Of a DNA stretch of 64,000 nt, positions 42,017 to 52,720 are shown in pieces. The DNA is from CBDDLD01 sp965230605 (GTDB lineage: Bacteria > Bacteroidota > Bacteroidia > Flavobacteriales > Flavobacteriaceae), in the NCBI GenBank assembly GCA_965230605.1, contig CBDDLD010000004.1:186001-250000 (forward strand). The letters run 5' to 3'. The position numbers and the translations under genes were made by a program. Position 1 is the first letter of the stretch, and each line of letters begins with the position of its first letter. The notes beneath the pieces were generated by a model. That model was not told the origin of the DNA, did not search any database, and was given only the letters and a program-made list of their open reading frames with translations.

Positions 42017-42048
42017 AAAAAGAGGCCCTATAAGAGCCTCTTTTTATT
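42017..42048. terminator. Bidirectional terminator
   Basis: GAGGC and GCCTC enclose a 9-base loop, with A5 before and T5 after; it lies between the DUF1761 gene and the convergent acyltransferase-like gene. Confidence 0.8.
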
Positions 42049-43180
42049 TGAATGGGAGATGTTGTTTAAAAGATTTTATCTGTACGTTTTTAATAAAAGG
42101 CTTCAGAATTTTATTTGGTAATGTACGCTTATGCTTGCAATAACAAGTTAGTTGTTCAGGGACAGCTCCTAAAGTGCTTTTAATTTCTGATGCTGTTCTA
42201 CCTAGATTAATTTGCTGTACTTTGTTTTCAATCCCAATTCTTACATAATCGTTTAATATCCTTGGGTAAATAGCATATTGTTTATTCATACTATAATCTA
42301 TACCGATAAAATGGGCATCGAGATTATTTTGATTAACCATGGCAGATAAAAACCCTACAAGTTTGTCTTCTAAAAAATAGGCCTTAACAATAAAGTCTTC
42401 ACCATAGCTTTGCTTTAAGTTTATATAGGTGTTAAGGTTGAGAACTTGAGCATTAAAATTTGAATTAGAAATCGTGTTTTGATATAAAGCTTGCAATTCG
42501 TCTTTATAATGTGCAATATCTTTTTCAGTAAAAAACTTTGCCGTTAAAGAGATGCTTTTAGAGTCTGCCTTATTGGCCTTTACTCTATACTTCGATTTTA
42601 AAGCATTTTTATAATCATCAAAAGAACCCCATTCAGACTTAAGGTATATAATCATATTCGGCTCTACATGCATAGAAGCATAATCGTAGGCTTTCAAGGA
42701 ATCTGTAATAAAAAGAGAGTCATTTCTGAAATCTTTTACAAATATGGCATGTAGTCTACGCGTAGATTTAATGTGTTGTTTTAATGCTGAAGCTATAGCA
42801 TTAAATGTTACTATTTTATCTTCACCGGCTTTAAGAAAGGTGCCATACTCGCCACTTAAAAAAACATTACCACAAAAAAGAACTCGTATTTCGTTATTAC
42901 AAAAAAGCCTGTAAACCAATCTTCTAAGCCAGTTGGGCATTTTAATATTCTTGGTAATAGTTTCGATGCTTATGGCTACTAATTGTGTGTTTGCGAACGC
43001 TACAGGATTATCATCTTTCAGAACAACGATGTAGGTAAATCCGATATCCTTGTTAGCAGCCTCAAACGCTCTTAAAAAAGTTGGCGAATAGTATTTATTA
43101 TCACAACAATCTAAAACATCCCAATAATGATCAGGAATGTCATCAATTGAATTATAAAACACCCATTGCAGTGTGCTCAC
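42044..43180 (-). CDS. GNAT-type acyltransferase (BioF2/FemX-like)
   Basis: The 378 residues fit the large two-lobe GNAT group. The N-terminal part begins WVFYNSIDDIPDHYWD and the C-terminal half contains DKLVGFLSAMVNQNNLDAHFIG and a YPRILNDYVRIGIENKVQQINLG segment, here quoted as YPRILNDYVRIGIENK. No substrate is indicated. It is two nt from the EamA gene. Confidence 0.7.
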   Translation of the reverse strand: MSTLQWVFYNSIDDIPDHYWDVLDCCDNKYYSPTFLRAFEAANKDIGFTYIVVLKDDNPVAFANTQLVAISIETITKNIKMPNWLRRLVYRLFCNNEIRVLFCGNVFLSGEYGTFLKAGEDKIVTFNAIASALKQHIKSTRRLHAIFVKDFRNDSLFITDSLKAYDYASMHVEPNMIIYLKSEWGSFDDYKNALKSKYRVKANKADSKSISLTAKFFTEKDIAHYKDELQALYQNTISNSNFNAQVLNLNTYINLKQSYGEDFIVKAYFLEDKLVGFLSAMVNQNNLDAHFIGIDYSMNKQYAIYPRILNDYVRIGIENKVQQINLGRTASEIKSTLGAVPEQLTCYCKHKRTLPNKILKPFIKNVQIKSFKQHLPFK

Positions 43181-43181
43181 T

Positions 43182-44075
43182 TTATTTTGTGACTTTAGGT
43201 TTTAACGAAACTAAGTATACTCCGGCAAAGATAAGGAGCATAGCGGCAATTTTAACAATATTTATTGAGTCTACACCCATTACTATTGCAAACATTCCGG
43301 CGATAACGGGCTGTAAATAAATAAATACACCAACCGTAGAAGCTTTGAGCTTTGTAAGGGCTAAAGGGTTTAAAATATATGTTCCAAATGTGGCAGCTAC
43401 AACGACAAATAAAATAGCGAAAGTAGCATAAGGTGTAAAAGTATGCCACTGTACTTCTTGGATTTCTAAGTAACCAAACGGAAGTACTAAGAAAAACCCA
43501 AACAAGAACAGCCATTTAATAAAAGTAAACGGATGGTATTTTTCTGTTAGTCGCTTTATAAGGATAATGTAAATACTGTACGAAATGGCATTAATAAAAA
43601 TAAAAGAGTTTCCTAACAATACGTTATCTGCAGGACGAGATGATTTACCATAAATTGTTAAGACAATGGCTCCACAAAAGGAAAGAAATACCCCAAAAGA
43701 TTTAAGCTTAGTGATTTTTTCCTTTAAAATAATGGCAGATAAAATTAGTATGATGACCGGAGTAATTGTTACAATTGATGAGGCATGAATGGGGGACGTA
43801 AGTTCTAAACCTTTTAAAAACAATAACATGTTTACAGCAACACCAAATACTGCAGCAAAAAAGAACTTTATATAATCTTTACGATCTACTTTTTCTTTTG
43901 GGAGGAATAAACTAAATAACCAGAACAATAATGTTGCTCCGCCAACTCTCATGATTACCAGGGCAAAAGGTTTTACAAAACCGTCATTAATTACAGTTTT
44001 TGCAAACGTATAGTTTAACCCGTACAGAAGCTGAACCATGAATACAGCAAAAAGTGCAAACGCTCTACTATTCAT
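43182..44075 (-). CDS. EamA/DMT-family transporter
   Basis: 297 residues with ten predicted TM helices in two five-helix EamA halves, typified by ALVIMRVGGATLLFW and ASSIVTITPVIILILSA. It belongs to the drug/metabolite transporters; the solute is unknown. It overlaps the ArsC-like gene by 8 nt. Confidence 0.9.
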   Translation of the reverse strand: MNSRAFALFAVFMVQLLYGLNYTFAKTVINDGFVKPFALVIMRVGGATLLFWLFSLFLPKEKVDRKDYIKFFFAAVFGVAVNMLLFLKGLELTSPIHASSIVTITPVIILILSAIILKEKITKLKSFGVFLSFCGAIVLTIYGKSSRPADNVLLGNSFIFINAISYSIYIILIKRLTEKYHPFTFIKWLFLFGFFLVLPFGYLEIQEVQWHTFTPYATFAILFVVVAATFGTYILNPLALTKLKASTVGVFIYLQPVIAGMFAIVMGVDSINIVKIAAMLLIFAGVYLVSLKPKVTK

Positions 44076-44421
44076 GTATTTTTTGTTTAGCTAGCTCAAC
44101 AGTAGCTTTAGAATTTCCAATAAAAATGCTATCGCCAACAATAATTACTGGGCGCTTTAAAAACGTATAATGCTCTAAAATATACTTTTTGTATTCTGAT
44201 TCACCTAGATTTTTATTCTTAAGATCATACATCTTATAGAGCTGAGCACGCTTACTAAAAAGAGCTTCATAACTTCCAGATAAATGGTGCATATGCTCTA
44301 ACTGTTCAGTAGTAATAGGAGTGCTTTTTATATCGATAAGGTTGAAGCTTTCAGGGAGATTTAATTCTTTTAGAATGCGAATGCAAGTACTACAAGTTTT
44401 TAAATAGAATACAGCGTTCAT
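44068..44421 (-). CDS. ArsC/Spx-family protein
   Basis: The 117 residues have a thioredoxin-like fold start FYLKTCSTCIRIL with CxxC and a RPVIIVGDSIFIG strand, typical of the ArsC/Spx/YffB group. Arsenate reduction cannot be claimed from this. It is the first gene of a three-gene minus-strand unit. Confidence 0.88.
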   Translation of the reverse strand: MNAVFYLKTCSTCIRILKELNLPESFNLIDIKSTPITTEQLEHMHHLSGSYEALFSKRAQLYKMYDLKNKNLGESEYKKYILEHYTFLKRPVIIVGDSIFIGNSKATVELAKQKIHE

Positions 44422-44599
44422 AATTAGTGGTTAGATCGTATAAAATATTGCTGTGCAAAGTAAGTTCATTTAAAGCTAAAATGAGCTATTTTTAAGGAAA
44501 TTATAAGTTTATTATTAACGTCATAAACATATAAATTCACAAAGACTTAAGTAAAATAGATTTAGATTTTATTTTTGTAGCTTAAAACCACTTCAATAC

Positions 44600-45847
44600 A
44601 TGGATTATTATACAGTTGCTTCGATATTAGTTGTGCTTTCTGCATTATTTGGTTATATCAATGTGAGATTTCTAAAATTACCTATAACCATTGGCTTAAT
44701 GATTATAACTATTGTCTTTACAGTGATTATTTTAATATTAAGTCAGTATGATGATACATTGTTGTTGAGGGAGAAAGCCTTTATATCTAGTATAGATTTT
44801 GAAACAGTACTGTTAGATATCATGCTTAGCTTTTTATTATTTGCTGGAGCATTACACACCAATTTTGCGCAATTAAAAGTACAACGAGGACCTATTCTGG
44901 CATTTGCAACATTAGGTGTACTTATATCTACATTTCTTGTTGGAATAATAATGTTTTATGTGCTTCAATGGATAGGGTTAGAAGTGAAGTTTATCCATTG
45001 CCTATTATTTGGAGCGTTGATATCCCCTACAGACCCAATTGCGGTATTAGGGATTTTGAAAAAAGTAGGTGCTCCAAAAAAATTAGAAACAAAAATTGTT
45101 GGAGAGTCATTATTTAATGATGGGGTAGGTGTCGTCGTTTTTCTTACGATTTTTTCTGTAGCATCTTCAACGACTGGCTCTGTTGAAGTGGCAGATATTT
45201 TTTCATTATTCTTTGTTGAGGTGATAGGAGGTATTGTATTAGGCTTGTTATTAGGTTGGATTACATATCGATTAATGAAATCTATAGATAACTATGAAAT
45301 AGAGGTCATTATTACAATTGCATTGGTTATGGGAGGCACATTACTAGCACACAAGTTCCATTTGTCAGCCCCTTTGGCCATGGTAACAGCGGGGTTAATA
45401 GTTGGAAATGATACTGTAAGGAATACTGCTATGTCTGAAGTCACAGAAGCTTATGTAGATAAGTTTTGGGAGCTTATAGATGTATTACTAAATACTTTAT
45501 TGTTCATTATGATAGGAATGGAAATGCTTGTACTTACCTATGAGAAGAATTATGTTATGGCCGGACTGTTAGCCGTGCCAATATTATTGTTGTGCAGGTA
45601 CATTTCGCTTTGGTTGCCTATCAAATTCTTTGCAAAACGTTTAGATTTTGTGCCAAAAACCAACCTTATTATGACTTGGGGAGGATTACGAGGAGGAATT
45701 TCTATAGCACTAGCTTTAAGTTTGTCAAAAGACATGAATAGAGAACTCTTTCTATTAATTACTTACATTATAGTTGTAGTTTCTATTATCGGTCAAGGTC
45801 TTACCGTTGGGCCTATAATTAAAAGACTAACTAGAGAGAAATCTTAA
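44600..45847 (+). CDS. Na+/H+ antiporter, CPA1 family
   Basis: The 415 residues form a CPA1 antiporter with about 12 TM helices. SPTDPIAVLGILKK contains the functional Asp, and GESLFNDGVGVVVF the second conserved ND segment. WGGLRGGISIALALS marks the late conserved region. It exchanges Na+ for H+ at the inner membrane. Confidence 0.94.
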   Translation: MDYYTVASILVVLSALFGYINVRFLKLPITIGLMIITIVFTVIILILSQYDDTLLLREKAFISSIDFETVLLDIMLSFLLFAGALHTNFAQLKVQRGPILAFATLGVLISTFLVGIIMFYVLQWIGLEVKFIHCLLFGALISPTDPIAVLGILKKVGAPKKLETKIVGESLFNDGVGVVVFLTIFSVASSTTGSVEVADIFSLFFVEVIGGIVLGLLLGWITYRLMKSIDNYEIEVIITIALVMGGTLLAHKFHLSAPLAMVTAGLIVGNDTVRNTAMSEVTEAYVDKFWELIDVLLNTLLFIMIGMEMLVLTYEKNYVMAGLLAVPILLLCRYISLWLPIKFFAKRLDFVPKTNLIMTWGGLRGGISIALALSLSKDMNRELFLLITYIIVVVSIIGQGLTVGPIIKRLTREKS

Positions 45848-46569
45848 TGTACTTTCAGGTAAGGTTCAACATCCTTAAATGGTATCGTAAATTCTGTATA
45901 GCCCTGATCGTATGATGCAATCTCATAGACGTTGTATAGTAGAACAATACCTTCATCGCTAAAACCTATATTTTTAGGGAGCTTGAAAGGTTCTCCGTAA
46001 AAATAATCTTCTTCAGAACTCTCATTGTTGTTCTCCTTTAGAAAAAAAGACTTTGCTAAATCTGTGAAGGCTTTATCTAAATTAATGATTTCACCATTAG
46101 AATATGGCTTACCATTTTTAGGATTAATATTGATTAATTGAATGGCATCATTACCATGAGCCCCACCTTTGTCAGAATAGGTGCTTAAGGCTATGGTTAT
46201 TATGGATTCAGATTGGTAGATAACTTCTGTTTCTATTGCAATCTCCCAGGCTTGCTCACTATCCGGAAATGTGCTTTTAAAATCTTTGAATTCTTTGTCA
46301 AAAGTATCTAAAGCAGCTTCAATATTAATTGAATCATCATATCCTACAGATTTTATAATCTCTTTTTCGATAAGCCCGTTAATCTCTTCCGAAATATCAG
46401 AATCTGGTGTGGCAATGTCATAACTAACTTCGATAACTGCCTCATAAGATTTTGATATGGTATGATTTTCAAAAGCTAAGGGTTTTGCCTCCTCTTTACA
46501 ACTAACGAAGAGACCTATTGCTACAACAAGTGCTATTTTTTTGAAATTTGAACGTACAGTATTATGCAT
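45844..46569 (-). CDS. Lipoprotein with DUF3298/DUF4163 domain
   Basis: A lipobox LFVSC ends the signal sequence at about residue 24. The rest has a DUF4163/DUF3298 (RsiV-like) pattern: TYSDKGGAHGNDAIQLINI followed by a late EGIVLLYNVYEIASYDQG. Such domains are extracytoplasmic and may bind peptidoglycan fragments or lysozyme in RsiV. Convergent with the antiporter gene, overlapping by 4 nt. Confidence 0.82.
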   Translation of the reverse strand: MHNTVRSNFKKIALVVAIGLFVSCKEEAKPLAFENHTISKSYEAVIEVSYDIATPDSDISEEINGLIEKEIIKSVGYDDSINIEAALDTFDKEFKDFKSTFPDSEQAWEIAIETEVIYQSESIITIALSTYSDKGGAHGNDAIQLININPKNGKPYSNGEIINLDKAFTDLAKSFFLKENNNESSEEDYFYGEPFKLPKNIGFSDEGIVLLYNVYEIASYDQGYTEFTIPFKDVEPYLKVH

Positions 46570-46696
46570 AGAATAAAGGTAGTATATACATTTGAATACA
46601 ACGAATTAAACTCTAAATTTGTTGCACACTTATTTTTACAATTTAAGTGTAAACTAAACCGAGTCTCTGCGTCTAATCGCTTTTAAAAAAGATCAA

Positions 46697-47836
46697 ATGA
46701 AATTTAATACGAAAACAATACACGGTGGACAAAAACTAGACCCAGCTTATGGTGCTGTGATGCCACCAATATATCAAACATCAACATATGCACAATCCAC
46801 TCCCGGAGGGCATAAAGGTTATGAGTACTCTAGAACACATAACCCAACCAGAAATGCTTTAGAGAATGCTTTAGCCAGCATTGAAAATGGAAAACATGGT
46901 TTAGCATTTGGTTCGGGCCTTGCTGCAATTGATGCTATAATTAAAACATTGAACCCAGGAGATGAGGTAGTGTCTACTAATGACCTTTACGGAGGGACGT
47001 ACCGTTTATTTACTAAAGTATTCGAAAATTTTGGTATAAAGTTCCATTTTATAGGTATGGAAAATGCTGATGACATTGAGAATTATATCAATAGTAATAC
47101 AAAACTTATTTGGGTTGAAACCCCTACTAACCCTATGATGAATATTATTGATATAAAATCAATATCAGCAATAGCAAAGAAGCATAATATTCTTTTAGCG
47201 GTAGATAATACATTTGCGACGCCTTATTTACAACAACCTTTAAACCTTGGAGCTGATATTGTGATGCATTCAGCCACAAAATATTTAGGAGGACATAGCG
47301 ATGTAGTTATGGGTGCACTTATTGTAAATGATGATGCATTAGCAGATCAATTATACTTCATTCAAAATGCAAGCGGAGCCATATGCGGGCCTCAGGACAG
47401 TTTCTTAGTATTAAGAGGAATTAAGACGCTACACGTGCGTATGGAGCGTCATTGTGAAAACGGAAAAGCAGTGGCCGAGTTTCTAGCTAATCACCCTAAA
47501 ATTGAGAATGTATATTGGCCAGGATTTGAAACACATCCTAATCATGATGTTGCTAAAGAACAAATGACCGATTTTGGAGGCATGGTTTCGTTTACAACGA
47601 AGGGTAATAATTATGAGGAAGCTATTAAAATTGTTGAGAACCTTAAAATATTCACATTAGCTGAATCATTAGGAGGTGTAGAGTCATTAGCAGGTCACCC
47701 GGCGAGTATGACACATGCCAGTATACCAAAAGAAGAGCGAGAAAAAACAGGAGTGGTAGATTCCTTAATTAGATTAAGTGTAGGAATAGAGGATAAGGAT
47801 GATCTTATCGGAGATTTAAAACAAGCGATTGGTTAA
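46697..47836 (+). CDS. metB: Cystathionine gamma-synthase/lyase-type PLP enzyme
   Basis: 379 residues with YEYSRTHNPTRNALE near the N-terminus and the PLP lysine in MHSATKYLGGHSDVVMG near residue 195. The C-terminal RLSVGIEDKDDLI is typical of the Cys/Met metabolism family. Most likely cystathionine gamma-synthase, but lyase activity cannot be excluded. An ACACTTA/TAAGTGT hairpin lies upstream. Confidence 0.88.
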   Translation: MKFNTKTIHGGQKLDPAYGAVMPPIYQTSTYAQSTPGGHKGYEYSRTHNPTRNALENALASIENGKHGLAFGSGLAAIDAIIKTLNPGDEVVSTNDLYGGTYRLFTKVFENFGIKFHFIGMENADDIENYINSNTKLIWVETPTNPMMNIIDIKSISAIAKKHNILLAVDNTFATPYLQQPLNLGADIVMHSATKYLGGHSDVVMGALIVNDDALADQLYFIQNASGAICGPQDSFLVLRGIKTLHVRMERHCENGKAVAEFLANHPKIENVYWPGFETHPNHDVAKEQMTDFGGMVSFTTKGNNYEEAIKIVENLKIFTLAESLGGVESLAGHPASMTHASIPKEEREKTGVVDSLIRLSVGIEDKDDLIGDLKQAIG

Positions 47837-47841
47837 TAAGA

Positions 47842-48630
47842 CTAATCTAAGTAATAAATATAGCCAACATTTAGCCATACCAGATAATCATTGGCTTTAT
47901 TAGAATCTAATTGGTGATCTAAACCATCAACAAAATCATTAAAGTAGTATTGCCATCTTAGATCGATCATAAGATCGGATAAGATGGTAAGTTTGTATCT
48001 GGTACCAATACTTCCAACAAGAGACCATGTAGAACCGTTTTCAGCATTCACAGAACCTGGCTGCCAGAAAGAATAAAAATTATTTGGATTGTTGATATTT
48101 TGATCACCAAAAGTAGTAGATACTTCTGGAGAATACCATGTGTAATGAGCACCTAGGCTTATAAATGGAGCAAAAGAATACGCTCCGGCTGAAAATGCTC
48201 TAATACTCTTAGGGAAAAATTCTAATTGCATACCTACATCCCAGTTTTGAGCAACTCCAGAATGTGCACGTAATTGATCTGCCTCGACAGAAGTACGACT
48301 ATCGTCTACCCATTTACCAAAATGATCAAGATTGGTTTTATTCCATGAAATTTCACTTCTAAGTTTGAAGTGATCATTAAAATATGTGTCTGTGGTGTAG
48401 CAATTACAATCTGCACGATACGAAAAATTTATGTAGTGTATAATACCAACACCAATACCGGTGTTACCTGCATTTGTTTCAAAATCTCGACGAACACCAA
48501 AGTCCGACTGAAACGCCACAGGCCCAACGATTACACCTATTTCGTGAGAAAATCCTAATTGAGAATGACTACTTTGTATTGTAAATACAATTACAAAGAG
48601 AATAGACAATTTTTTTAATATGTTCACCAT
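47842..48630 (-). CDS. THC0290_0291-type flavobacterial protein
   Basis: Starting at 48630 (MVNILKKL), a signal peptide ends near IQSSHSQ. The rest looks like an outer-membrane beta-rich protein with GFSHEIGVIVGPVAFQSDFG and a terminal WLNVGYIYYLD. This matches the flavobacterial THC0290_0291 family by memory of its conserved start. No function is known. Confidence 0.75.
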   Translation of the reverse strand: MVNILKKLSILFVIVFTIQSSHSQLGFSHEIGVIVGPVAFQSDFGVRRDFETNAGNTGIGVGIIHYINFSYRADCNCYTTDTYFNDHFKLRSEISWNKTNLDHFGKWVDDSRTSVEADQLRAHSGVAQNWDVGMQLEFFPKSIRAFSAGAYSFAPFISLGAHYTWYSPEVSTTFGDQNINNPNNFYSFWQPGSVNAENGSTWSLVGSIGTRYKLTILSDLMIDLRWQYYFNDFVDGLDHQLDSNKANDYLVWLNVGYIYYLD

Positions 48631-48851
48631 AGGTTTAATTAATTGAGGCAAATTACCGAACAAATATATAAAAACTCGACGAAATACCAAATAAAACGGA
48701 TAAAATGCATAAAAATATAAGATTTGATGATTTTTTCAAGTTTTGATAATTATTTAAAATTAAAATGATGAATTTAAAAAAATAAGCTGATATTTTTAGA
48801 GATAATGTATCTTTGCTGCTTGTAAATGACAATTTGTTAACATTAATATAC

Positions 48852-50195
48852 ATGAAAGATAAAATAGAAGCATTTTTAGATCTTGTAAGACAACGTAACG
48901 GCAATGAACCTGAGTTCATGCAAGCTGTTGAAGAAGTTGCAGAAACTGTAATTCCTTACATTGTTAATCATGATATATATCACGGTAAAAACATTCTTTT
49001 AAGAATGGTTGAACCAGAACGAGTGATATCATTTAGAGTATGTTGGGTAGATGACAATGGAGAAATACAGGTTAACAGAGGGTATAGGGTACAAATGAAC
49101 TCTGCAATTGGCCCTTATAAAGGTGGATTACGTTTTCACCCAACAGTAAACATGAGTATACTTAAGTTTTTGGCTTTTGAACAAGTGTTTAAAAATAGTT
49201 TGACAACACTACCCATGGGTGGTGGAAAAGGAGGGTCAGATTTTGATCCAAAAGGGAAGAGTGACAATGAAATAATGAGATTCTGCCACGCTTTTATGGG
49301 TGAATTATTCCGTCATATAGGTAATGATACAGATGTACCTGCTGGAGATATTGGCGTTGGAGGTCGTGAGATAGGATTCTTATTTGGAATGTATAAAAAA
49401 TTGAGAAATGAATTCACTGGGGTTCTTACAGGTAAAGGACTTACCTGGGGAGGTTCTTTAATACGTCCTGAAGCTACAGGATATGGAAACGTGTACTTTG
49501 CACAAAGCATGCTAGGAACAAAAGGGGATAGCTTTGACGGCAAGACAGTAGTTATTTCTGGTTCGGGTAATGTTGCACAGTATGCTGCAGAAAAGTCTAT
49601 TCAATTAGGAGCTAAAGTAGTTACCATGTCTGATTCTTCAGGATATATCCATGATTCTGAAGGGATAGATGAAGGTAAATTAGCATATATCATGCACCTT
49701 AAAAATGTAAAAAGGGGACGTATCAGTGAATACTTAGAAGAATATCCAAATGCTAAGTTTGTTAAGGGGCAAACACCATGGAATGAGAAATGTGACATCG
49801 CCTTACCATGTGCTACTCAAAATGAACTAAACGGTGATGATGCTAAAGCATTATTATCTAATGGCTGTATTTGTGTCAGTGAAGGCGCCAATATGCCATC
49901 AACAAAAGATGCTATTGAGGAGTTCCACAAGGCAAAAATATTATTTGCACCAGGGAAAGCATCAAATGCGGGAGGTGTAGCTACCTCTGGTTTAGAAATG
50001 ACTCAAAACTCATTACGTTACAATTGGACCAGAGCCGAGGTGGATGAGAAATTAAAACAAATTATGACAGATATTCATTCTTCTTGTACAGAATATGGTA
50101 CTGATGAGAATGGTTACATAGATTATGTAAAAGGAGCAAATATTGCAGGCTTTGTTAAAGTTGCTGATGCTATGTTAGCTCAAGGTATAGTATAA
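48852..50195 (+). CDS. gdhA: NADP-specific glutamate dehydrogenase
   Basis: Using the ATG at 48852 (MKDKIEAF), the protein has about 447 residues, as expected for hexameric GDH. KGGLRFHPTVNMSILKFL, PMGGGKGGSDFDP with the catalytic Lys and a Rossmann segment SGSGNVAQYAAEK are visible. It assimilates ammonium into glutamate. Followed by a strong terminator. Confidence 0.95.
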   Translation: MKDKIEAFLDLVRQRNGNEPEFMQAVEEVAETVIPYIVNHDIYHGKNILLRMVEPERVISFRVCWVDDNGEIQVNRGYRVQMNSAIGPYKGGLRFHPTVNMSILKFLAFEQVFKNSLTTLPMGGGKGGSDFDPKGKSDNEIMRFCHAFMGELFRHIGNDTDVPAGDIGVGGREIGFLFGMYKKLRNEFTGVLTGKGLTWGGSLIRPEATGYGNVYFAQSMLGTKGDSFDGKTVVISGSGNVAQYAAEKSIQLGAKVVTMSDSSGYIHDSEGIDEGKLAYIMHLKNVKRGRISEYLEEYPNAKFVKGQTPWNEKCDIALPCATQNELNGDDAKALLSNGCICVSEGANMPSTKDAIEEFHKAKILFAPGKASNAGGVATSGLEMTQNSLRYNWTRAEVDEKLKQIMTDIHSSCTEYGTDENGYIDYVKGANIAGFVKVADAMLAQGIV

Positions 50196-50218
50196 TCTAA
50201 ATAAAATAGTATTTTAAT

Positions 50219-50255
50219 TAGCTTCTAAGCATTCATGTTTAGAAGCTTTTTTTTA
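50219..50255 (+). terminator. Terminator after gdhA
   Basis: AGCTTCTAA pairs with the downstream TTTAGAAGCT arm and is followed by a T-run. Confidence 0.85.
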
Positions 50256-50319
50256 GTTGATATATTATTATATCAAAATAATCGTTAGTATTAAATATCT
50301 TTGAACAAAATAATTGCTG

Positions 50320-52710
50320 ATGATAAAAAGAGTTGCATTAACTTTTTGCTTAATTTTCTTTTCAATCATAGGACTTTCAGCTCAGAATTTTTCTAATCTG
50401 TGGCAGGGTCACTTTTCTTATTATGATATCAAAGATATTACCAGAAGTGAAGATAAAATATATGCCGCCTCTGAGAATGCAGTCTTTAGTTACGATATTA
50501 ATACAAACGAAATATTCACAATTACTACTGTTGAAGGACTATCAGGCCAATTAATATCTACTATCGAATACAGTGCCGAATTTCAAACCCTCTTAATAGG
50601 TTATGAAAACGGGTTAATTGAACTGTATTTTGAAACAAGCAATGATGTACTATCTGTTGTAGACATTTTAGAGAAGCAAACCATTTCTCCGGATAATAAA
50701 AGAATAAATGATTTTAACGAAAATCTAGGATTAGTATACATAGCAACTGATTTCGGAATTTCTGTATATGACTTAGATAGATTAGAGTTTGGAGATACCT
50801 ATTTTATTGGTAATGGAGGGTCTCAAATTACTGTAGAAAAAACGGCGATTTTTAATGATGCTATTTATGCTGCGTGTAGAGATAATAATGCTGTAAAGAA
50901 AGGTGAGCTTTCAAATCCAAATCTTATCGATTTTCAACAATGGCAGACTATTGGAGCTGGGAATTTTGTATCCACAGAAACTATAGAAGACAACTTATAT
51001 ATTGTTGGTGAAGACAGAAGATTTTATGAATTACTGAACGATAACCTTAGTTTAATTTCAATTTTTGACGACCTACCAAATGATAGTGATGTATCCTCTA
51101 ATAGATTGATATACACAACCGATATTGAAGTTTTTTTGTACGATTCTGATGCTATATTATTAAATCAAATCAATCAAACCCTTGATTTCACAACCCAGTT
51201 TTCTTCATCTATTTTAATTAATGATCAGATTTATATAGGGACTAATACATTTGGTGTTCTTACCACATCAATTAATGATATCCTCTATACAGAAATAAGA
51301 CCAGAAGGGCCACTGCTAAATTCAGCATTTAAAATACAGGCTGGGAGCAATGAGTTATGGGTAACGTTTGGAGAGTATAATAGATTTTATGACCCAAACC
51401 CATTAAATAGTAGAGGCTTAAGCCATTATTTGACTGAAGATGAACGATGGATTAACATTCCTTTTGATAGCCTTTTAGGTGCCAGGGAATTAAACTATGT
51501 AGCCTTAAATCCATTTAATCCAAGTCAGGTATTTGTAAGTTCATTCCATGATGGGTTATTGGAAGTCAATGACAATGAACCTACTGTACTTTTTGATGAA
51601 TCTAATAGTGGTTTAGAATCTTTATTTTTTCCACCTGCACCCAATTTTGTTAGTATAAGAGTTTCGGGATCTGAATTTGACAGAACAGGAAAACTCTGGA
51701 CAGTGACCTCTAAAGTGGATAGAGCCTTAAAATCCTATGACCCAGCAAGTGGACAATGGGAGTCATTTAGTTTTGGAGATCTAATACAAGACGCATTGTT
51801 TGATGAAGCCGGGTTTTCCGATCTAGATATTGATAGTAATGGAACCAAATGGATTGGTAGTTTACTTTTTGGGGTTATAGGGTATAATGAAAACTCTGGT
51901 GGAAGCAGTAACATAAATAATATTAATACTGAAGCTCAGAACCTACCATTTACATCCGTAAGAGCAGTAGATGTGGACAGCAGGAATAGGGTATGGATTG
52001 GCACCGATTTTGGTTTAAGAGTGCTGTTTAATACGGCTAACTTTTTTGATGACCCAAATCCAACAGTCAATGAGATTATTATACTAGAAAATGGTATTCC
52101 TAAAGAGCTATTAGAAAGTCAGTTTATTACAGATATAAAGTCTGATGGGTCAGATAATAAGTGGGTAGGAACATTAACGTCAGGCATATTTTATTTCTCT
52201 CCAGATGGTCAAAATACAATATATCATTTTACAATTGACAATTCGCCACTTCCCTCAAATACAATAAATGATATTTCTATTGACTCATCGAACGGAAGGG
52301 TTTATATAGCTACAAATAGAGGTTTAGTTTCTTTTTCGGCAGGAGGTTCTGCCCCTAAGGATACCTTAGAAGAGGCATTTGCCTACCCCAATCCGGTAAG
52401 GCCAGAATATAATATCTTAGGATCCAGAGATTTAAATGATATCACTAAAGGTGTAAAGATCAGTGGTCTTACTGATAATGTAAATGTAAAAATTACAGAT
52501 ATTGAAGGTAATTTAGTAGCCGAAGCTCAAACTAATGTTAACCTGAGATCTTCTAGTGCAAATTATAATTTTGCTATTGATGGTGGAACTGGTATCTGGA
52601 ATGGAAGAAATCTTGGAGGAAATATAGTAGCTTCTGGCGTATATTTGATAATGATATCTGATTTAGATTCTTTTGAAACTAAAGTCATAAAACTTCTTAT
52701 AGTAAGATAG
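50320..52710 (+). CDS. porZ: PorZ-like T9SS protein with beta-propellers
   Basis: The ATG at 50320 gives a signal peptide ending near IGLSAQ. The body contains propeller-type repeats (KIYAASENAVFSYDI, GLVYIATDFGISVYDLD, RVWIGTDFGLRVL) and a C-terminal T9SS sorting-like domain near EAFAYPNPVRPEY. This matches PorZ, which helps deliver anionic LPS to the T9SS sortase machinery. Its position directly before recO is common in flavobacteria. Confidence 0.87.
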   Translation: MIKRVALTFCLIFFSIIGLSAQNFSNLWQGHFSYYDIKDITRSEDKIYAASENAVFSYDINTNEIFTITTVEGLSGQLISTIEYSAEFQTLLIGYENGLIELYFETSNDVLSVVDILEKQTISPDNKRINDFNENLGLVYIATDFGISVYDLDRLEFGDTYFIGNGGSQITVEKTAIFNDAIYAACRDNNAVKKGELSNPNLIDFQQWQTIGAGNFVSTETIEDNLYIVGEDRRFYELLNDNLSLISIFDDLPNDSDVSSNRLIYTTDIEVFLYDSDAILLNQINQTLDFTTQFSSSILINDQIYIGTNTFGVLTTSINDILYTEIRPEGPLLNSAFKIQAGSNELWVTFGEYNRFYDPNPLNSRGLSHYLTEDERWINIPFDSLLGARELNYVALNPFNPSQVFVSSFHDGLLEVNDNEPTVLFDESNSGLESLFFPPAPNFVSIRVSGSEFDRTGKLWTVTSKVDRALKSYDPASGQWESFSFGDLIQDALFDEAGFSDLDIDSNGTKWIGSLLFGVIGYNENSGGSSNINNINTEAQNLPFTSVRAVDVDSRNRVWIGTDFGLRVLFNTANFFDDPNPTVNEIIILENGIPKELLESQFITDIKSDGSDNKWVGTLTSGIFYFSPDGQNTIYHFTIDNSPLPSNTINDISIDSSNGRVYIATNRGLVSFSAGGSAPKDTLEEAFAYPNPVRPEYNILGSRDLNDITKGVKISGLTDNVNVKITDIEGNLVAEAQTNVNLRSSSANYNFAIDGGTGIWNGRNLGGNIVASGVYLIMISDLDSFETKVIKLLIVR

Positions 52711-52720
52711 CTAAATATCT

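Noticed and set aside
46570..46696. SAM-type riboswitch before metB
   Set aside because: Only one simple 7-bp hairpin is visible; none of the conserved riboswitch core could be recognised.
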